Assembly (NCBI GenBank): GCA_963711065.1
Contig: CAVQCO010000008.1
Span: 1-64,000 of the forward strand
From: Bog-473 sp963711065
GTDB lineage: Bacteria; Actinomycetota; Acidimicrobiia; Acidimicrobiales; RAAP-2
Length of the DNA: 64,000 bases
Reading direction: 5' to 3'
Shown here: positions 51,853-60,825 of the stretch, one piece after another
How positions within the stretch are numbered: the stretch's first letter is position 1
How the letters are laid out: every line of letters begins with the position of its first letter
The notes under the pieces: generated by a model
What the model was told of the DNA's origin: nothing
The model's input: only the letters and a program-made list of their open reading frames with translations
Database searches by the model: none
Translations under genes and position numbers: made by a program

Positions 51853-53334
51853 TCAGGGCGCCCCGGCCGCCCGCAGCACGTCCGCGAAGCCCCGGACGCG
51901 CAGCGCCGTGATGCGCCCGCCGTCCGTCTCGAAGACGTCGCGCACGCTGCGCTCGGCCCCCCCGAGGTGGACGGCGATGTCGACCGTGACGGTCGACCCG
52001 TCGACCTCCAGCGGGCCGGGGTCGGGACGGAAGTCCTCGAAGACGAAGGTGTGGTCCCGGTAGTAGGCGAGGATGTCCTTGTGCCCGCGGCGGCGATCGC
52101 CGTCCACGTCGAACACCGCATCGGGCGCGAACAGCGCGCGCAACAGCCCGGGATCCTGTGCGGTGACGGCGGCGAAGTAGTCGCCGACGAGCCCCGCCGG
52201 CCCGACGTGACGCGGGGGGAGGCGGTAGATGCCCCGGGCGTTGAGCCCGAGGATCTTGGCCTGCTGCGCCGTCGGGCAGGGCGCGATGGTGGCGCGCAGG
52301 GCGTCCACCGCCCCGGGGAAGGTGGCGTCGTGGTGCGGGTAGTCGCTGCCCCACACGATGCGCCCGGGCCCGACGAAGGGAGCCAGCGCCGGCAGGGTCC
52401 GCTCGTCCACCTCGAAGCTGATGGCGCACTGGCGGGCGAAGTACTCCGAGGGGCGCAGCGCCATGCCGGGGCAGAAGCCCCCGAAGGACTCGGCCTGCTC
52501 GTCGAGGCGCTCGAGCCAGAAGGGCGCCCACCCGCCGGAGGACTCGAGGAAGATGCAGCGCAGGCCCGGGTGCCGCTCGAGCACCCCGAACGCGATGAGC
52601 TGGGCGCAGGCGAGCATCTGCTCGAAGGAGTGCGACACCGCGTGCAGGATGAGGGGGCTGAAGGGGCGGTCCGACCCCAGCGTCGGCACGATGACCGAGC
52701 TGCCCTCGTGGATCCCGATCGGCACGCCCAGCTCCTCGGCGGCGTCCCACACCACGTCGTAGGCGCGATCGGACAGGGAGCGCCCCCGGCAGGGGTTGGG
52801 CCGGACGAAGCCCGCCACGAAGCCGAGCTCGGTCACGGCCCGCCGCAGCTCGCGCGCCGCTGCGTCGGGGTCCTGCAGGGGCAGCATGGCCGCGCCGAAG
52901 AGCCGGCGCGCATCCGCCGCGCAGTAGCCGGCCAGCCAGTCGTCGTACGCCTCGGCCAGCGCCACCGCGGCCGCCGGCTCGTCGACGACGGAGAAGTACA
53001 GCCCGATGGTCGGGTACAGGACCGCCTGGTCGATGCCCTCGGCGTCCATGTCGGCCAGCCGCGCCCGGGGGTCGGTCCCGCCGGGCTGGGCGTCGGCCAG
53101 CGGGCGGAACGCCGCCGGGTCGTCGAAGGTCGAGCCCGGCCGGGCCAGGGTGCCCAGCGGCACGGCCAGGATCTCGGTGTCGCCGACCAGCACGTGCTCG
53201 TAGCCGCCCGCGTCGGCGGCGATGCGGGGACGGTGCGCCTCGGGCAGCGCGGCCCAGGCGAGCTCGGGCTCGACCACGTGGCCGTCGGCGTCGACGACGG
53301 GGCCGGCGCGCGGCGGCAGGGGGGCGTCCGCCAC
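51853..53334 (-). CDS. Amidohydrolase_2 enzyme fused to a C-terminal SnoaL/NTF2-like domain
   Basis: 493 residues from the GTG at 53334. Residues 1-375 are an amidohydrolase_2 barrel: VVDADGHVVEPELAWAALPE (DxH-type metal site), GVPIGIHEGSSV, CIFLESSGGWAPFWLERLDE and WGSDYPHHDATFPGA. Residues 377-493 form an NTF2-like/SnoaL domain (LVGDYFAAVTAQDPGLLRALFAPDAVFDVDG, a short hydrophobic pocket fold). The two domains are normally separate proteins; the fusion suggests linked steps on one substrate. It follows the amidohydrolase at 53337-54566 with two bases between, so the two are one operon. Confidence 0.88.
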   Translation of the reverse strand: MADAPLPPRAGPVVDADGHVVEPELAWAALPEAHRPRIAADAGGYEHVLVGDTEILAVPLGTLARPGSTFDDPAAFRPLADAQPGGTDPRARLADMDAEGIDQAVLYPTIGLYFSVVDEPAAAVALAEAYDDWLAGYCAADARRLFGAAMLPLQDPDAAARELRRAVTELGFVAGFVRPNPCRGRSLSDRAYDVVWDAAEELGVPIGIHEGSSVIVPTLGSDRPFSPLILHAVSHSFEQMLACAQLIAFGVLERHPGLRCIFLESSGGWAPFWLERLDEQAESFGGFCPGMALRPSEYFARQCAISFEVDERTLPALAPFVGPGRIVWGSDYPHHDATFPGAVDALRATIAPCPTAQQAKILGLNARGIYRLPPRHVGPAGLVGDYFAAVTAQDPGLLRALFAPDAVFDVDGDRRRGHKDILAYYRDHTFVFEDFRPDPGPLEVDGSTVTVDIAVHLGGAERSVRDVFETDGGRITALRVRGFADVLRAAGAP

Positions 53335-53336
53335 GG

Positions 53337-54566
53337 CTAGGGCGCCGGCAGGCGCCAGTCGTCGGCGGGGGGCAGCGGGTGGCGGAACAGCCGCGCCGCG
53401 TTGCCCGCCGCCACGGCGCGCAGCTCGTCGTCGGGCAGCTCGCCCCAGGCCTCGGCCAGCACCTGCTGGGTGTCGGGCCACGACGAGTCGGCGTGGGGGT
53501 AGTCGCTCTCCACCATGATGTGGTCGACGCCGATCTTGTGGCGCAGCGCCACGACCGAGGGGTCGTCGATGGAGCAGAACCAGAAGTTGCGGCGCAGCAC
53601 CTCGCTCGGCAGCAGCGGAGAGGGCCAGGCGGTGCTCTCGCTGCCCGACGCCGAGTGCGACAGCACGTAGTCGGCGCGGTCCATCAGCATGGGCACCCAC
53701 CCGAGCCCGCCCTCGGACATGGCGACGTTCAGGCGGGGGAAGCGCAGCGGGATGCCCGACCACAGCCACTCACCGGCCGCGATGAGCGCGTTCACCGGGA
53801 ACAGCGTCGGCATGATCTCGAAGGGGGGATCGCCCGAGGCGAGGGGCGCCCAGCCCGAGGCGCCGGTGTGCAGGCAGACCACGGTGTCGGTCTCCTCGCA
53901 GGTGGCCAGGAACGGGTCCCACGTCCCGCTGAAGATGGAGGGCAGCCCGAGCCGGGCCGGGAACTCGGGGAAGCTCACCGCCTTGAAGCCGCGTGCCGCG
54001 TTGGCCCGCACCTCGGCCGCCGCCACCTCGACGTCGGCCAGCCACGGCAGCTGCAGCGGGATGATGCGGTCCGGGTGCGCGGCCGCCCACACCTCCATGT
54101 GCCAGTCGTTGAAGGCGCGCAGGCAGGCCAGCCCGAGCGCGGGGTCCTTGGCCCGCGAGTAGACGGCGCCGCAGAACCCCGAGACGAGCGAGGGGAAGCA
54201 GAGCGCGGCCCAGATGCCGCCCCGGTCCATGTCCACGATCCGCGCCTCAATGTCGAAGCAGCCCGGCCGCATCTCCTCGAAGCGGGCGGGGTCCATGCTC
54301 CACTCGTCCTTGGGCCGCCCGACCACGGCGTTCAGCCCGATGTTGGGGTAGAGGTTTCCCTCGAAGACCCAGGCCTGCGCGCCCCCCTCCAGCTCGGCCA
54401 CCGCCGGCGCTCCCGGCTGCAGCGCGGCCGGCAGCCGGCCCTCGAAGAGGTCCGGCGGTTCGATCAGGTGGTCGTCGACCGAGATCACCGGCACCCGGAT
54501 GGGCCGCGGGTCGGGGTCGGGCAGCAGCGTCGCCCGATGCGCCCGCTCCGTCTCGACGGCTCCCAT
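53337..54566 (-). CDS. Amidohydrolase family protein (amidohydrolase_2, TIM barrel)
   Basis: 409 residues, ATG at 54566. Opening IRVPVISVDDHLIEPPDLFEGRLP carries the metal-site DxH; late block VESDYPHADSSWPDTQQVL supplies Asp/His. Very similar layout to the protein at 6988-8280 (both share the NIGLNAVVGRP and CFDIEARIVDM-like segments), so these are paralogues. First gene of a two-gene operon with the amidohydrolase-SnoaL fusion. An operator copy begins seven bases upstream of its start. Confidence 0.9.
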   Translation of the reverse strand: MGAVETERAHRATLLPDPDPRPIRVPVISVDDHLIEPPDLFEGRLPAALQPGAPAVAELEGGAQAWVFEGNLYPNIGLNAVVGRPKDEWSMDPARFEEMRPGCFDIEARIVDMDRGGIWAALCFPSLVSGFCGAVYSRAKDPALGLACLRAFNDWHMEVWAAAHPDRIIPLQLPWLADVEVAAAEVRANAARGFKAVSFPEFPARLGLPSIFSGTWDPFLATCEETDTVVCLHTGASGWAPLASGDPPFEIMPTLFPVNALIAAGEWLWSGIPLRFPRLNVAMSEGGLGWVPMLMDRADYVLSHSASGSESTAWPSPLLPSEVLRRNFWFCSIDDPSVVALRHKIGVDHIMVESDYPHADSSWPDTQQVLAEAWGELPDDELRAVAAGNAARLFRHPLPPADDWRLPAP

Positions 54567-54573
54567 CGGAAGG

Positions 54574-54587
54574 TGACACTATCGTCA
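54574..54587. promoter_or_regulatory. Palindromic operator TGACACTATCGTCA (site 8 of 9)
   Basis: In the 48-base divergent promoter between the amidohydrolase operon (7 bases from its ATG) and the aldehyde dehydrogenase operon (27 bases from its ATG). Confidence 0.7.
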
Positions 54588-54614
54588 GCCAAGTCCGCCG
54601 GCCCGGGGGTGCGC

Positions 54615-56108
54615 ATGACCACACACGTCGAGGAGGTCACGACGGGGCTCGGCCTCCTCATCGACGGCGGCGTGGTGCCCGGCGCGGAGGGGACCTACCC
54701 GGTGACCAACCCGGCCCGGCCGGCCGAGGTCGTGCTCCGGGCGCCGGCGACCAGTCCCGAGCAGCTCGACAAGGCCGTGGCCGCGGCGCGCCGGTCCCAC
54801 CCCGCGTGGGCCGCGCTGGCGATGGAGGAGCGTGCCGCCGCCGTCATCGCGGCGGCCGAGGCCGGCGTGGCCGCCGTCGGGGCAGGGGACCTGGCCCGCC
54901 TGCTCACCCGCGAGCACGGCAAGACGCACCTCGAGGCCGTCTTCGACACGGCCACCATGGCGGGCATGGCCACGGCCTTCGCGCCGCTGGTGGCCGAGGC
55001 GCTCGCCCCGCGCGAGGTGAGCGGCGGGGCGACCCGGATCGAGTGGGTGCCCCACGGGGTGGTGGCCGCCGTCCTCCCCTTCAACTGGCCCGTCTCGGTG
55101 ATGGCCAACAAGGTGCTGCCGGCGCTGCTGGCCGGGGACACCGTCGTGGTCAAGGCGCCGCCGACCTGCCCGGGCACGGTGCTCCTGGTGGCCGCGGCCA
55201 TGGCGGCGGAGCTCCCCTCCGGCGTGCTCAACGTGGTGAACGGGCCGGACGCCGCCCTCGGGGCGGCGCTGGTCGGCCACCCCGGCGTCGACATGGTGTC
55301 GTTCACGGGGGGCGTGGGCACGGGGCAGGCGGTCATGGCCGCCGCGGCCGCCACCACCCGTCCCGTCGTGCTCGAGCTCGGCGGCAACGACGCCGCCATC
55401 CTCGCCCCCGACGTCGCCGCGGACCGCACGCTGGCCGAGCGCCTCGTGGAGGCGGCCTTCGTCACCAGCGGGCAGGTCTGCATGGCCGTCAAGCGCCTCT
55501 ACGTGCACCGCGACCGGCTGGACGAGACGGTGGACGCGCTGGCCGACCGGCTCGCGGCCGAGGTGGTCGGGGACGGCCTGGCCGAGGAGGTGACGATGGG
55601 CCCGGTCCACACGGCGAGCGCGCGCGATCGGGTGGAGTCCCTGCTCGCCGAGGCGGCGAGCGCCGGGGCCGCGGTGCTCCGCCCCGGTCGCGTCCGGGCC
55701 GAGGACGCGGCCGCCGGGGGCTACTTCGTCTCGCCGGCGCTCGCCGTGGCGCCGCCCGGGGACTCGGGCATCGTGCGCCAGGAGCAGTTCGCCCCCGCGT
55801 TGCCGGTGCTCCCCTACGACGACCTGGACGCGGCCGTCGACGCGGCCAACGACACGCCCTTCGGCCTGTGCGCCTCCATCTGGAGCAACGACGACGCGCT
55901 GGCTGCCGACGTGGCGTCCCGCCTCTCGGCGGGCACGGTGTTCGTGAACGCCCACGGCATCTCCAACCTGGACATGTACGCCCCCATGGGCGGGTGGAAG
56001 CGGTCGGGCTTCGGCGTCGAGTTGGGGCCCGAGGGCATGCAGGCCTTCGCCCGCCAGCGGGTCCGGGTGAGCCGGCCCGCGCCGGCCGAGCACGGGGGCC
56101 AGCCGTGA
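54615..56108 (+). CDS. Aldehyde dehydrogenase
   Basis: 497 residues, ATG at 54615. NAD(P)-dependent oxidation of an aldehyde to the acid. Active-site parts: PFNWPVSVMANKVLPALLAGDTVVVKAPP (cofactor strand), Glu254 in LELGGND and the nucleophile Cys289 in TSGQVCMAVKRLYV, then EQFAPALPVLPYDDLD and the C-terminal GGWKRSGFGVELGPEGMQAF. It is coupled to the following amidohydrolase by a four-base overlap (GTGA), so they act in one pathway, under the palindrome upstream. Confidence 0.95.
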   Translation: MTTHVEEVTTGLGLLIDGGVVPGAEGTYPVTNPARPAEVVLRAPATSPEQLDKAVAAARRSHPAWAALAMEERAAAVIAAAEAGVAAVGAGDLARLLTREHGKTHLEAVFDTATMAGMATAFAPLVAEALAPREVSGGATRIEWVPHGVVAAVLPFNWPVSVMANKVLPALLAGDTVVVKAPPTCPGTVLLVAAAMAAELPSGVLNVVNGPDAALGAALVGHPGVDMVSFTGGVGTGQAVMAAAAATTRPVVLELGGNDAAILAPDVAADRTLAERLVEAAFVTSGQVCMAVKRLYVHRDRLDETVDALADRLAAEVVGDGLAEEVTMGPVHTASARDRVESLLAEAASAGAAVLRPGRVRAEDAAAGGYFVSPALAVAPPGDSGIVRQEQFAPALPVLPYDDLDAAVDAANDTPFGLCASIWSNDDALAADVASRLSAGTVFVNAHGISNLDMYAPMGGWKRSGFGVELGPEGMQAFARQRVRVSRPAPAEHGGQP

Positions 56109-57850
56109 CGGTCGCCATCCGCGGCGGGACGGTGGTCGACGGCACCGGCGCGCCGCCGTTCCCCGCCGACGTCGTGATTGTCGGCGACCGCGTGGCCGCC
56201 ATCGGCCCCGATGCGGGCGAGGCCGGCGCGGACTCGGTGATCGACGCCCGCGGCATGCTCGTCACCCCCGGCTTCGTCGACCTGCACACCCACTACGACG
56301 CCCAGCTCTTCTGGGACCCCACCGCCAGTCCCTCGCCGCTGCACGGCGTGACGACCGTGCTGGGCGGCAATTGCGGCTTCTCGCTGGCGCCGCTGGCGCC
56401 CGAGCACGTCGACTACATCTCCCGGATGATGGCGCGGGTCGAGGGCATGCCCCTCGCCGCGCTGCGCGCCGGACTGCCGTGGGACTGGACCTCCTTCGGG
56501 GAGTGGCTCGGCCATCTGGACGGCCGCATCGCGGTCAACGCCGGCTTCCTCGTCGGCCACTCGACGCTGCGACGGTTGGTGATGGGCGAGCGCGCCGTCG
56601 GCGGCGCGGCGAGCGAGGCCGACCTCGAGGCCATGGTGGCGGCCCTGCACGCCGCCCTGGCGGAGGGTGCGCTCGGGTTCTCGACGTCGCAGGTGCACAC
56701 GCACAACGACGGCGACGGGCAGCCCGTCCCCTCGCGGGCCGCGAGCCGGGAGGAGATGGAACGACTGGCCGCGGCCGTGCGCGACCACGACGGCACGACC
56801 GTCGAGCTCATCGTGCCCGGCTGCCTCAACGGGTTCACCCCCGAGGAGGTCGACTTCCTCGCCACGATGTCGCTGCTGGCGGACCGGCCGGTCAACTGGA
56901 ACGTGCTCGGCGTCTCGGCGATGAACCCCGACAACGGCTGGAACCAGCTGGCCGCCGGGTCGGCCGCGGCGGCGCGCGGCGCCACGGTGGTGGCGCTGAC
57001 CCTGCCCCACACCATGCAGCTGCGCCTCAGCTTCGAGCACGGCGCCATCCTGGACGGCCTGCCGGGGTGGCGCGAGGTGTTCGCTCTCCCGCCGGACGAG
57101 CGCATGGCGGCGCTCTCGGACCCCGAGACCCGGCGGCGGCTCGAGGCCGGCGCCCAGTCGAAGGAGGCCGGAATTTTACGCCACCTGGCGGTGTGGGACC
57201 GCCTGATCTTCGAGGAGACGTTCGCCCCCGAGAACGCGGACGCGGAGGGACGCTCGGTCGGCGACGTCGCCCGGGCGCGCGGGCTGGCCCCCTTCGACGC
57301 GCTGCTCGACGTGGTCGTGGCCGACCGCCTGCGCACCGGGTTGCGCCCGCCGATCGGCGAGTCCGAGGAGGACTGGGCGCTGCGCGCGCAGACCTGGCAG
57401 GACGAGCGCGCCATCGTCGGCGGCTCCGATGCGGGCGCCCACCTCGACACCATGTGCGGCGCCATCTACTCGACGTCCATGCTGGGGGACGGGGTCCGCA
57501 AGCGCGGCCTGCTCAGCTGGGAGCAGGCGGTGCGCCAGCTGACCGACATCCCGGCCCGCCTCTACGGCCTGCGCGACCGCGGCCGTCTCGTCCCCGGCGC
57601 CTTCGCCGACATCGTCGTCCTCGACCCCGCCACCATCGACCACGGGGCCGTGCGGACCCGTGACGACCTGCCAGGCGGGGCCAGCCGCCTCTACGCCGAC
57701 GCGGTGGGCGTCCGCCACGTGCTGGTGAACGGCACCGAGATCGTGCGGGCGGGCAGCTTCACGGGCGCCGAGCCGGGCCGGGTGCTGCGCTCGGGACGCG
57801 ACACCGACACGGTCCACGCCGGGTCCGACTGGGCCGGCGCCCCCCTCTGA
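56105..57850 (+). CDS. N-acyl-D-amino-acid deacylase-like amidohydrolase
   Basis: 581 residues, GTG at 56105 overlapping the aldehyde dehydrogenase stop. D-aminoacylase-type amidohydrolase: VAIRGGTVVDGTGAPPFPADVVIVGDRVAAIG, metal site DLHTHYDAQLFWDP, GVTTVLGGNCGFSLAPL, GGSDAGAHLDTMCGA and the propeller-like end RGRLVPGAFADIVVLDPATI. It is intact and a paralogue of the frameshifted copy at 50.1 kb. The exact substrate (acylated D-amino acid, cyclic amide or lactam) is not readable. Confidence 0.9.
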   Translation: MTVAIRGGTVVDGTGAPPFPADVVIVGDRVAAIGPDAGEAGADSVIDARGMLVTPGFVDLHTHYDAQLFWDPTASPSPLHGVTTVLGGNCGFSLAPLAPEHVDYISRMMARVEGMPLAALRAGLPWDWTSFGEWLGHLDGRIAVNAGFLVGHSTLRRLVMGERAVGGAASEADLEAMVAALHAALAEGALGFSTSQVHTHNDGDGQPVPSRAASREEMERLAAAVRDHDGTTVELIVPGCLNGFTPEEVDFLATMSLLADRPVNWNVLGVSAMNPDNGWNQLAAGSAAAARGATVVALTLPHTMQLRLSFEHGAILDGLPGWREVFALPPDERMAALSDPETRRRLEAGAQSKEAGILRHLAVWDRLIFEETFAPENADAEGRSVGDVARARGLAPFDALLDVVVADRLRTGLRPPIGESEEDWALRAQTWQDERAIVGGSDAGAHLDTMCGAIYSTSMLGDGVRKRGLLSWEQAVRQLTDIPARLYGLRDRGRLVPGAFADIVVLDPATIDHGAVRTRDDLPGGASRLYADAVGVRHVLVNGTEIVRAGSFTGAEPGRVLRSGRDTDTVHAGSDWAGAPL

Positions 57851-57860
57851 GCGACGGGTC

Positions 57861-57878
57861 GGCCGGCCTCAGCCGGCC
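57861..57878. terminator. GC hairpin between convergent operons
   Basis: GGCCGGC, loop CTCA, GCCGGCC: a perfect 7-bp stem that also covers the stop of the ABC permease gene. Placed between two convergent transcripts, it could stop both. No T-tract. Confidence 0.5.
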
Positions 57879-59173
57879 CGGGAGAAGGCCTCGCGTAGGC
57901 GGACGCGACGGCCGGTGCGCAGGATCGCCCGCCGGTAGACGGCGGTGGCCACGCGGGCCACGCCGACGGTGCACACGACGCTGATGGCGGCGGAGGCGGC
58001 GAACTGCCACCAGGTGACGGCGGAGAGACCGACGAGGACGGGCATGGCGAAGGGCGCCGTCGGGGGCAGGTAGCCCAACACCTTGAGCAACGGTGACGCG
58101 TCGCCCGTGGAGGCCGCCGTGATGGCGACGATGTACCCGAGGATGACGGGGAGGCTGAGCGGGAGGGCCAGGCTCTGCACCTGGTCCTGGCGCTCGGCCA
58201 TGGAGCCGGCCGCCGCGTAGACCCAGCAGTAGAAGGAGTAGCCCAGCACGAGCCACACCAGCGTGCTCGCCAGGACCAGCGGCGCCGAGCCATGGAGGAG
58301 GTCGGAGCCGACGGCCGCGCCGAGCACGAGGGCGACGGCGACGACGAGGGCGGCCTGGCCGAAGGCCACCAGTCCGATCCCGAGCACCTTGCCGCTGAGG
58401 AGCTGGATCGGCTTGATGGCGGCGAGCAGCACCTCGATCACCCGGCTGGACTTCTCCTCCATGACCCCCATCAGGATCCAGGTGTTGTACTGGGTGAGCA
58501 TGAGGAAGATGAGGATCAGTCCGACCACCGCCGTCGTGTTCACCTTCGACTTCGAGCTCCCCGGCTGCAGGCTGTGGACGGGCAGCGGCTTGGCCTGGGC
58601 GAGCGCGGACGACTGCGCCGGGCTGAGGTGTGCGTCGGCCAGCGCCTTGGCCACCCCGAGCGTCCGCGCGGTGGCGGCGACGAATTGCGCGCCCGTGGAG
58701 GTGTCGGTCGAGCTGATCGGCTGGTTCACCAGCAGTCCCTGGCCGTCGAGGATCACCAGTCCCACCGTGCCGGCGTGGAGCTGGGCGCGGGCGGTGCCGG
58801 CATCGGGCTCGTCGACGAAGCGCACGCTGGTGCCCAGGCTCTTGGCCGTGGTGGCGACGGTCGAGCGCAGCGCCGCGGGGAGCGGGCCGACGACACCGAC
58901 GCGTTCGGGCTGCGCGGTGCTGTGGACGAGCGTGGGAATGACGATGGCGCCGGCCACGACGGCCAGGATCAGCAGCGTCCCCACCCGGAAGATCCGCCCG
59001 CGCACCCGCTCCCGGATCTCGCGGGCGGCCACGAGCCCGGCGTCGCCCAGCCACGAGGCGTCGGGCAGGTGCCTCGGCGGGTGCGGGGTCGTGTGGCGCC
59101 GACGACGGGCGCGCAACACGACCCGGACGACGCCGAGGGCGGCGAGGGCGACGAGGACGAGGACGAACGTCAT
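57869..59173 (-). CDS. ABC-2/NatB-type ABC transporter permease
   Basis: 434 residues, ATG at 59173, overlapping the ATPase stop by four bases (ATGA). A first helix (1-18), an anchored segment (about 64-84, TLLILAVVAGAIVIPTLV), a large extracytoplasmic loop (about 85-215) and then five helices (from about residue 222, TTAVVGLILIFLMLTQYNTW) match the ABC2_membrane_3/NatB topology. The segment VMEEKSSRVIEVLLAAIKPIQLLSGKVLG is the family signature. Such systems export Na+ or, in other members, drugs or lipids; the cargo is unknown. Confidence 0.9.
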   Translation of the reverse strand: MTFVLVLVALAALGVVRVVLRARRRRHTTPHPPRHLPDASWLGDAGLVAAREIRERVRGRIFRVGTLLILAVVAGAIVIPTLVHSTAQPERVGVVGPLPAALRSTVATTAKSLGTSVRFVDEPDAGTARAQLHAGTVGLVILDGQGLLVNQPISSTDTSTGAQFVAATARTLGVAKALADAHLSPAQSSALAQAKPLPVHSLQPGSSKSKVNTTAVVGLILIFLMLTQYNTWILMGVMEEKSSRVIEVLLAAIKPIQLLSGKVLGIGLVAFGQAALVVAVALVLGAAVGSDLLHGSAPLVLASTLVWLVLGYSFYCWVYAAAGSMAERQDQVQSLALPLSLPVILGYIVAITAASTGDASPLLKVLGYLPPTAPFAMPVLVGLSAVTWWQFAASAAISVVCTVGVARVATAVYRRAILRTGRRVRLREAFSRAG

Positions 59174-60099
59174 GCCAGGGCCTCGCGGAACACCTCGGAG
59201 AGGCGGCGGCGGGCGAACACGAACTCGGTGACCGTGCCCGCGGCCATGGCCGCGCGCAGCACGGCATCGCTGTCGACCGTGTCGTCGAGCACGAGCCGCA
59301 CCTCTCCTCCGGCGATCTCCGAGATGGTTGCGCCGGCCAGGCCGCGTGCCCACGTGCCCTCGCGGTCGCCCTGGACCCGCACCACGAGGCGCCGTGGGCC
59401 GCTCGTGGCGAGGTCGTCGACACGGCCCGCCACCACGAGGCGACCGTGGTCGATGATGGCGACCGAACCGCAGAGGTCCTCGACCTGATCGAGCTGGTGG
59501 CTCGAGAAGAGGACGCAGCACCCGGCCTGCGCCTGCTCGACCAGGACGCGGCCGATGGCGTCGATCCCGCTCGGGTCGAGGCCGGCCAGCGGCTCGTCGA
59601 GGACCAGGAGCTCGGGTCCGTGCAGCAGGGCGGCGGCCAGCTGCACGCGCTGCTGGTTGCCGTGGGAGAGCTCCTCGACCTTGTCCTCGACGCGCTCGGC
59701 GATGCCGAGGCGCTCGAGCCATCCCTCGCCGGCCTGTCGCGCGGCGGCCGGCGCCATGCCGTGCAGCCGGCCCAGGTATTCGAGCTGCTCGCCGACGTGC
59801 ATGGCCGGGTACAGGCCGCGCTCCTCGGGCATGTACCCGAAGCGACGCCGCTCGGCCTGCCCGACCGGCGAGCCGTTCCAGCGCACGCTCCCGGCGTCGA
59901 GGTCGGTCAACCCGAAGACGGCCCGCATGGTGGTCGTCTTGCCGGCGCCGTTCGGGCCGAGGAACCCCACCACCTGCCCGCTCGGCACGGAGAAGGTCAG
60001 GTCGTCGAGCGCCCGCAGCGACCCGAAGCGACGCGAGAGGCCCTCGAGCTCGAGCAGGCCGCCGTCGGGGGCACGCTCGCCCGCCGCGGTGGCGCTCAC
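59170..60099 (-). CDS. ABC transporter ATP-binding protein (NatA-type)
   Basis: 309 residues, GTG at 60099, coupled to peptidase E upstream by a four-base overlap. Walker A GPNGAGKTT (residues 48-56), Q-loop region FGYMPEERGLYP, signature LSHGNQQRVQLAAALL (variant of LSGGQ), Walker B LLVLDEPLAGLDP, H-loop LFSSHQLDQVEDLC. The C-terminal 80 residues are an accessory domain. It drives the permease encoded next. Confidence 0.95.
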   Translation of the reverse strand: MSATAAGERAPDGGLLELEGLSRRFGSLRALDDLTFSVPSGQVVGFLGPNGAGKTTTMRAVFGLTDLDAGSVRWNGSPVGQAERRRFGYMPEERGLYPAMHVGEQLEYLGRLHGMAPAAARQAGEGWLERLGIAERVEDKVEELSHGNQQRVQLAAALLHGPELLVLDEPLAGLDPSGIDAIGRVLVEQAQAGCCVLFSSHQLDQVEDLCGSVAIIDHGRLVVAGRVDDLATSGPRRLVVRVQGDREGTWARGLAGATISEIAGGEVRLVLDDTVDSDAVLRAAMAAGTVTEFVFARRRLSEVFREALA

Positions 60100-60824
60100 A
60101 AGAGCATGGTGTCCAGCGCGACCTCACGCGTCTCGTCGCCGTGGCGCGTCAGCGAGTACGCCACCTTGCCCTCCACCTCGGTGAAGGCGCCGAAGAGCTC
60201 GGTGCCGTAGAAGACGAGGCCCGTGCCGTTCTCGGTGGCGTAGCCGTCGGGCAGGGTGCCCTCCGCGATGAGCCGGTGGATCAGGGGACGGCGCTGCTCC
60301 TCCATGTCGTGATGCGGGCTGTTGGAGTAGGGGAGGAAGGCGAGGCCGTCGGTGATGGGCACCAGGGTGGGACCGAACGAATCGGTCGTCCCGCCGACGT
60401 GCCAGCACAGCGAGCCGGCCGACACCCCCTTGAGCACCACGCCCGCCTCCCAGCACTCACGCAGCACCACGTCGAGGCCGTGCAGTCGCCACAGCGCCAG
60501 CAGGTTGGCGGTGCTCCCGCCGCCGACCCAGATCACGTCCTGCGCCAGCAGGTGGGCGCGCACGTCGGGCACGTTGGGCATGGGGAAGAGGGTCAGGTGC
60601 GAGCTGATGAAGCCGAGCTTGGAGAACGCGTTGTGCACCGCCGCCAGCCGCGGCGAGTCGTCACCCGTGGCCGTGGCGATGACGCAGATCCTCGGGTGCT
60701 CGCCCGCCCCCGCCAGCTCGGCGGCGAGCCGGTAGGACGGTCCCGGCCACAGGTTCATCGGGTCCGGGCCCTCCTGCTGGAACCCGATGGAGGTGGCGAT
60801 GATCGTCGGTTGGCTCGCCGCCAC
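60096..60824 (-). CDS. Peptidase E / type 1 glutamine amidotransferase-like (S51 family)
   Basis: 242 residues, GTG at 60824. S51 peptidase features: IWVGGGSTANLLALWRLHGLD (about 98-118) and the nucleophile elbow GVSAGSLCW with Ser135; a late ENGTGLVFYG strand is present. Classical peptidase E cleaves aspartyl dipeptides; actinobacterial members like this one may act on other small amides. It is cotranscribed between a 2-hydroxyacid dehydrogenase gene and the ABC genes. Confidence 0.88.
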   Translation of the reverse strand: MAASQPTIIATSIGFQQEGPDPMNLWPGPSYRLAAELAGAGEHPRICVIATATGDDSPRLAAVHNAFSKLGFISSHLTLFPMPNVPDVRAHLLAQDVIWVGGGSTANLLALWRLHGLDVVLRECWEAGVVLKGVSAGSLCWHVGGTTDSFGPTLVPITDGLAFLPYSNSPHHDMEEQRRPLIHRLIAEGTLPDGYATENGTGLVFYGTELFGAFTEVEGKVAYSLTRHGDETREVALDTMLL

Positions 60825-60825
60825 G

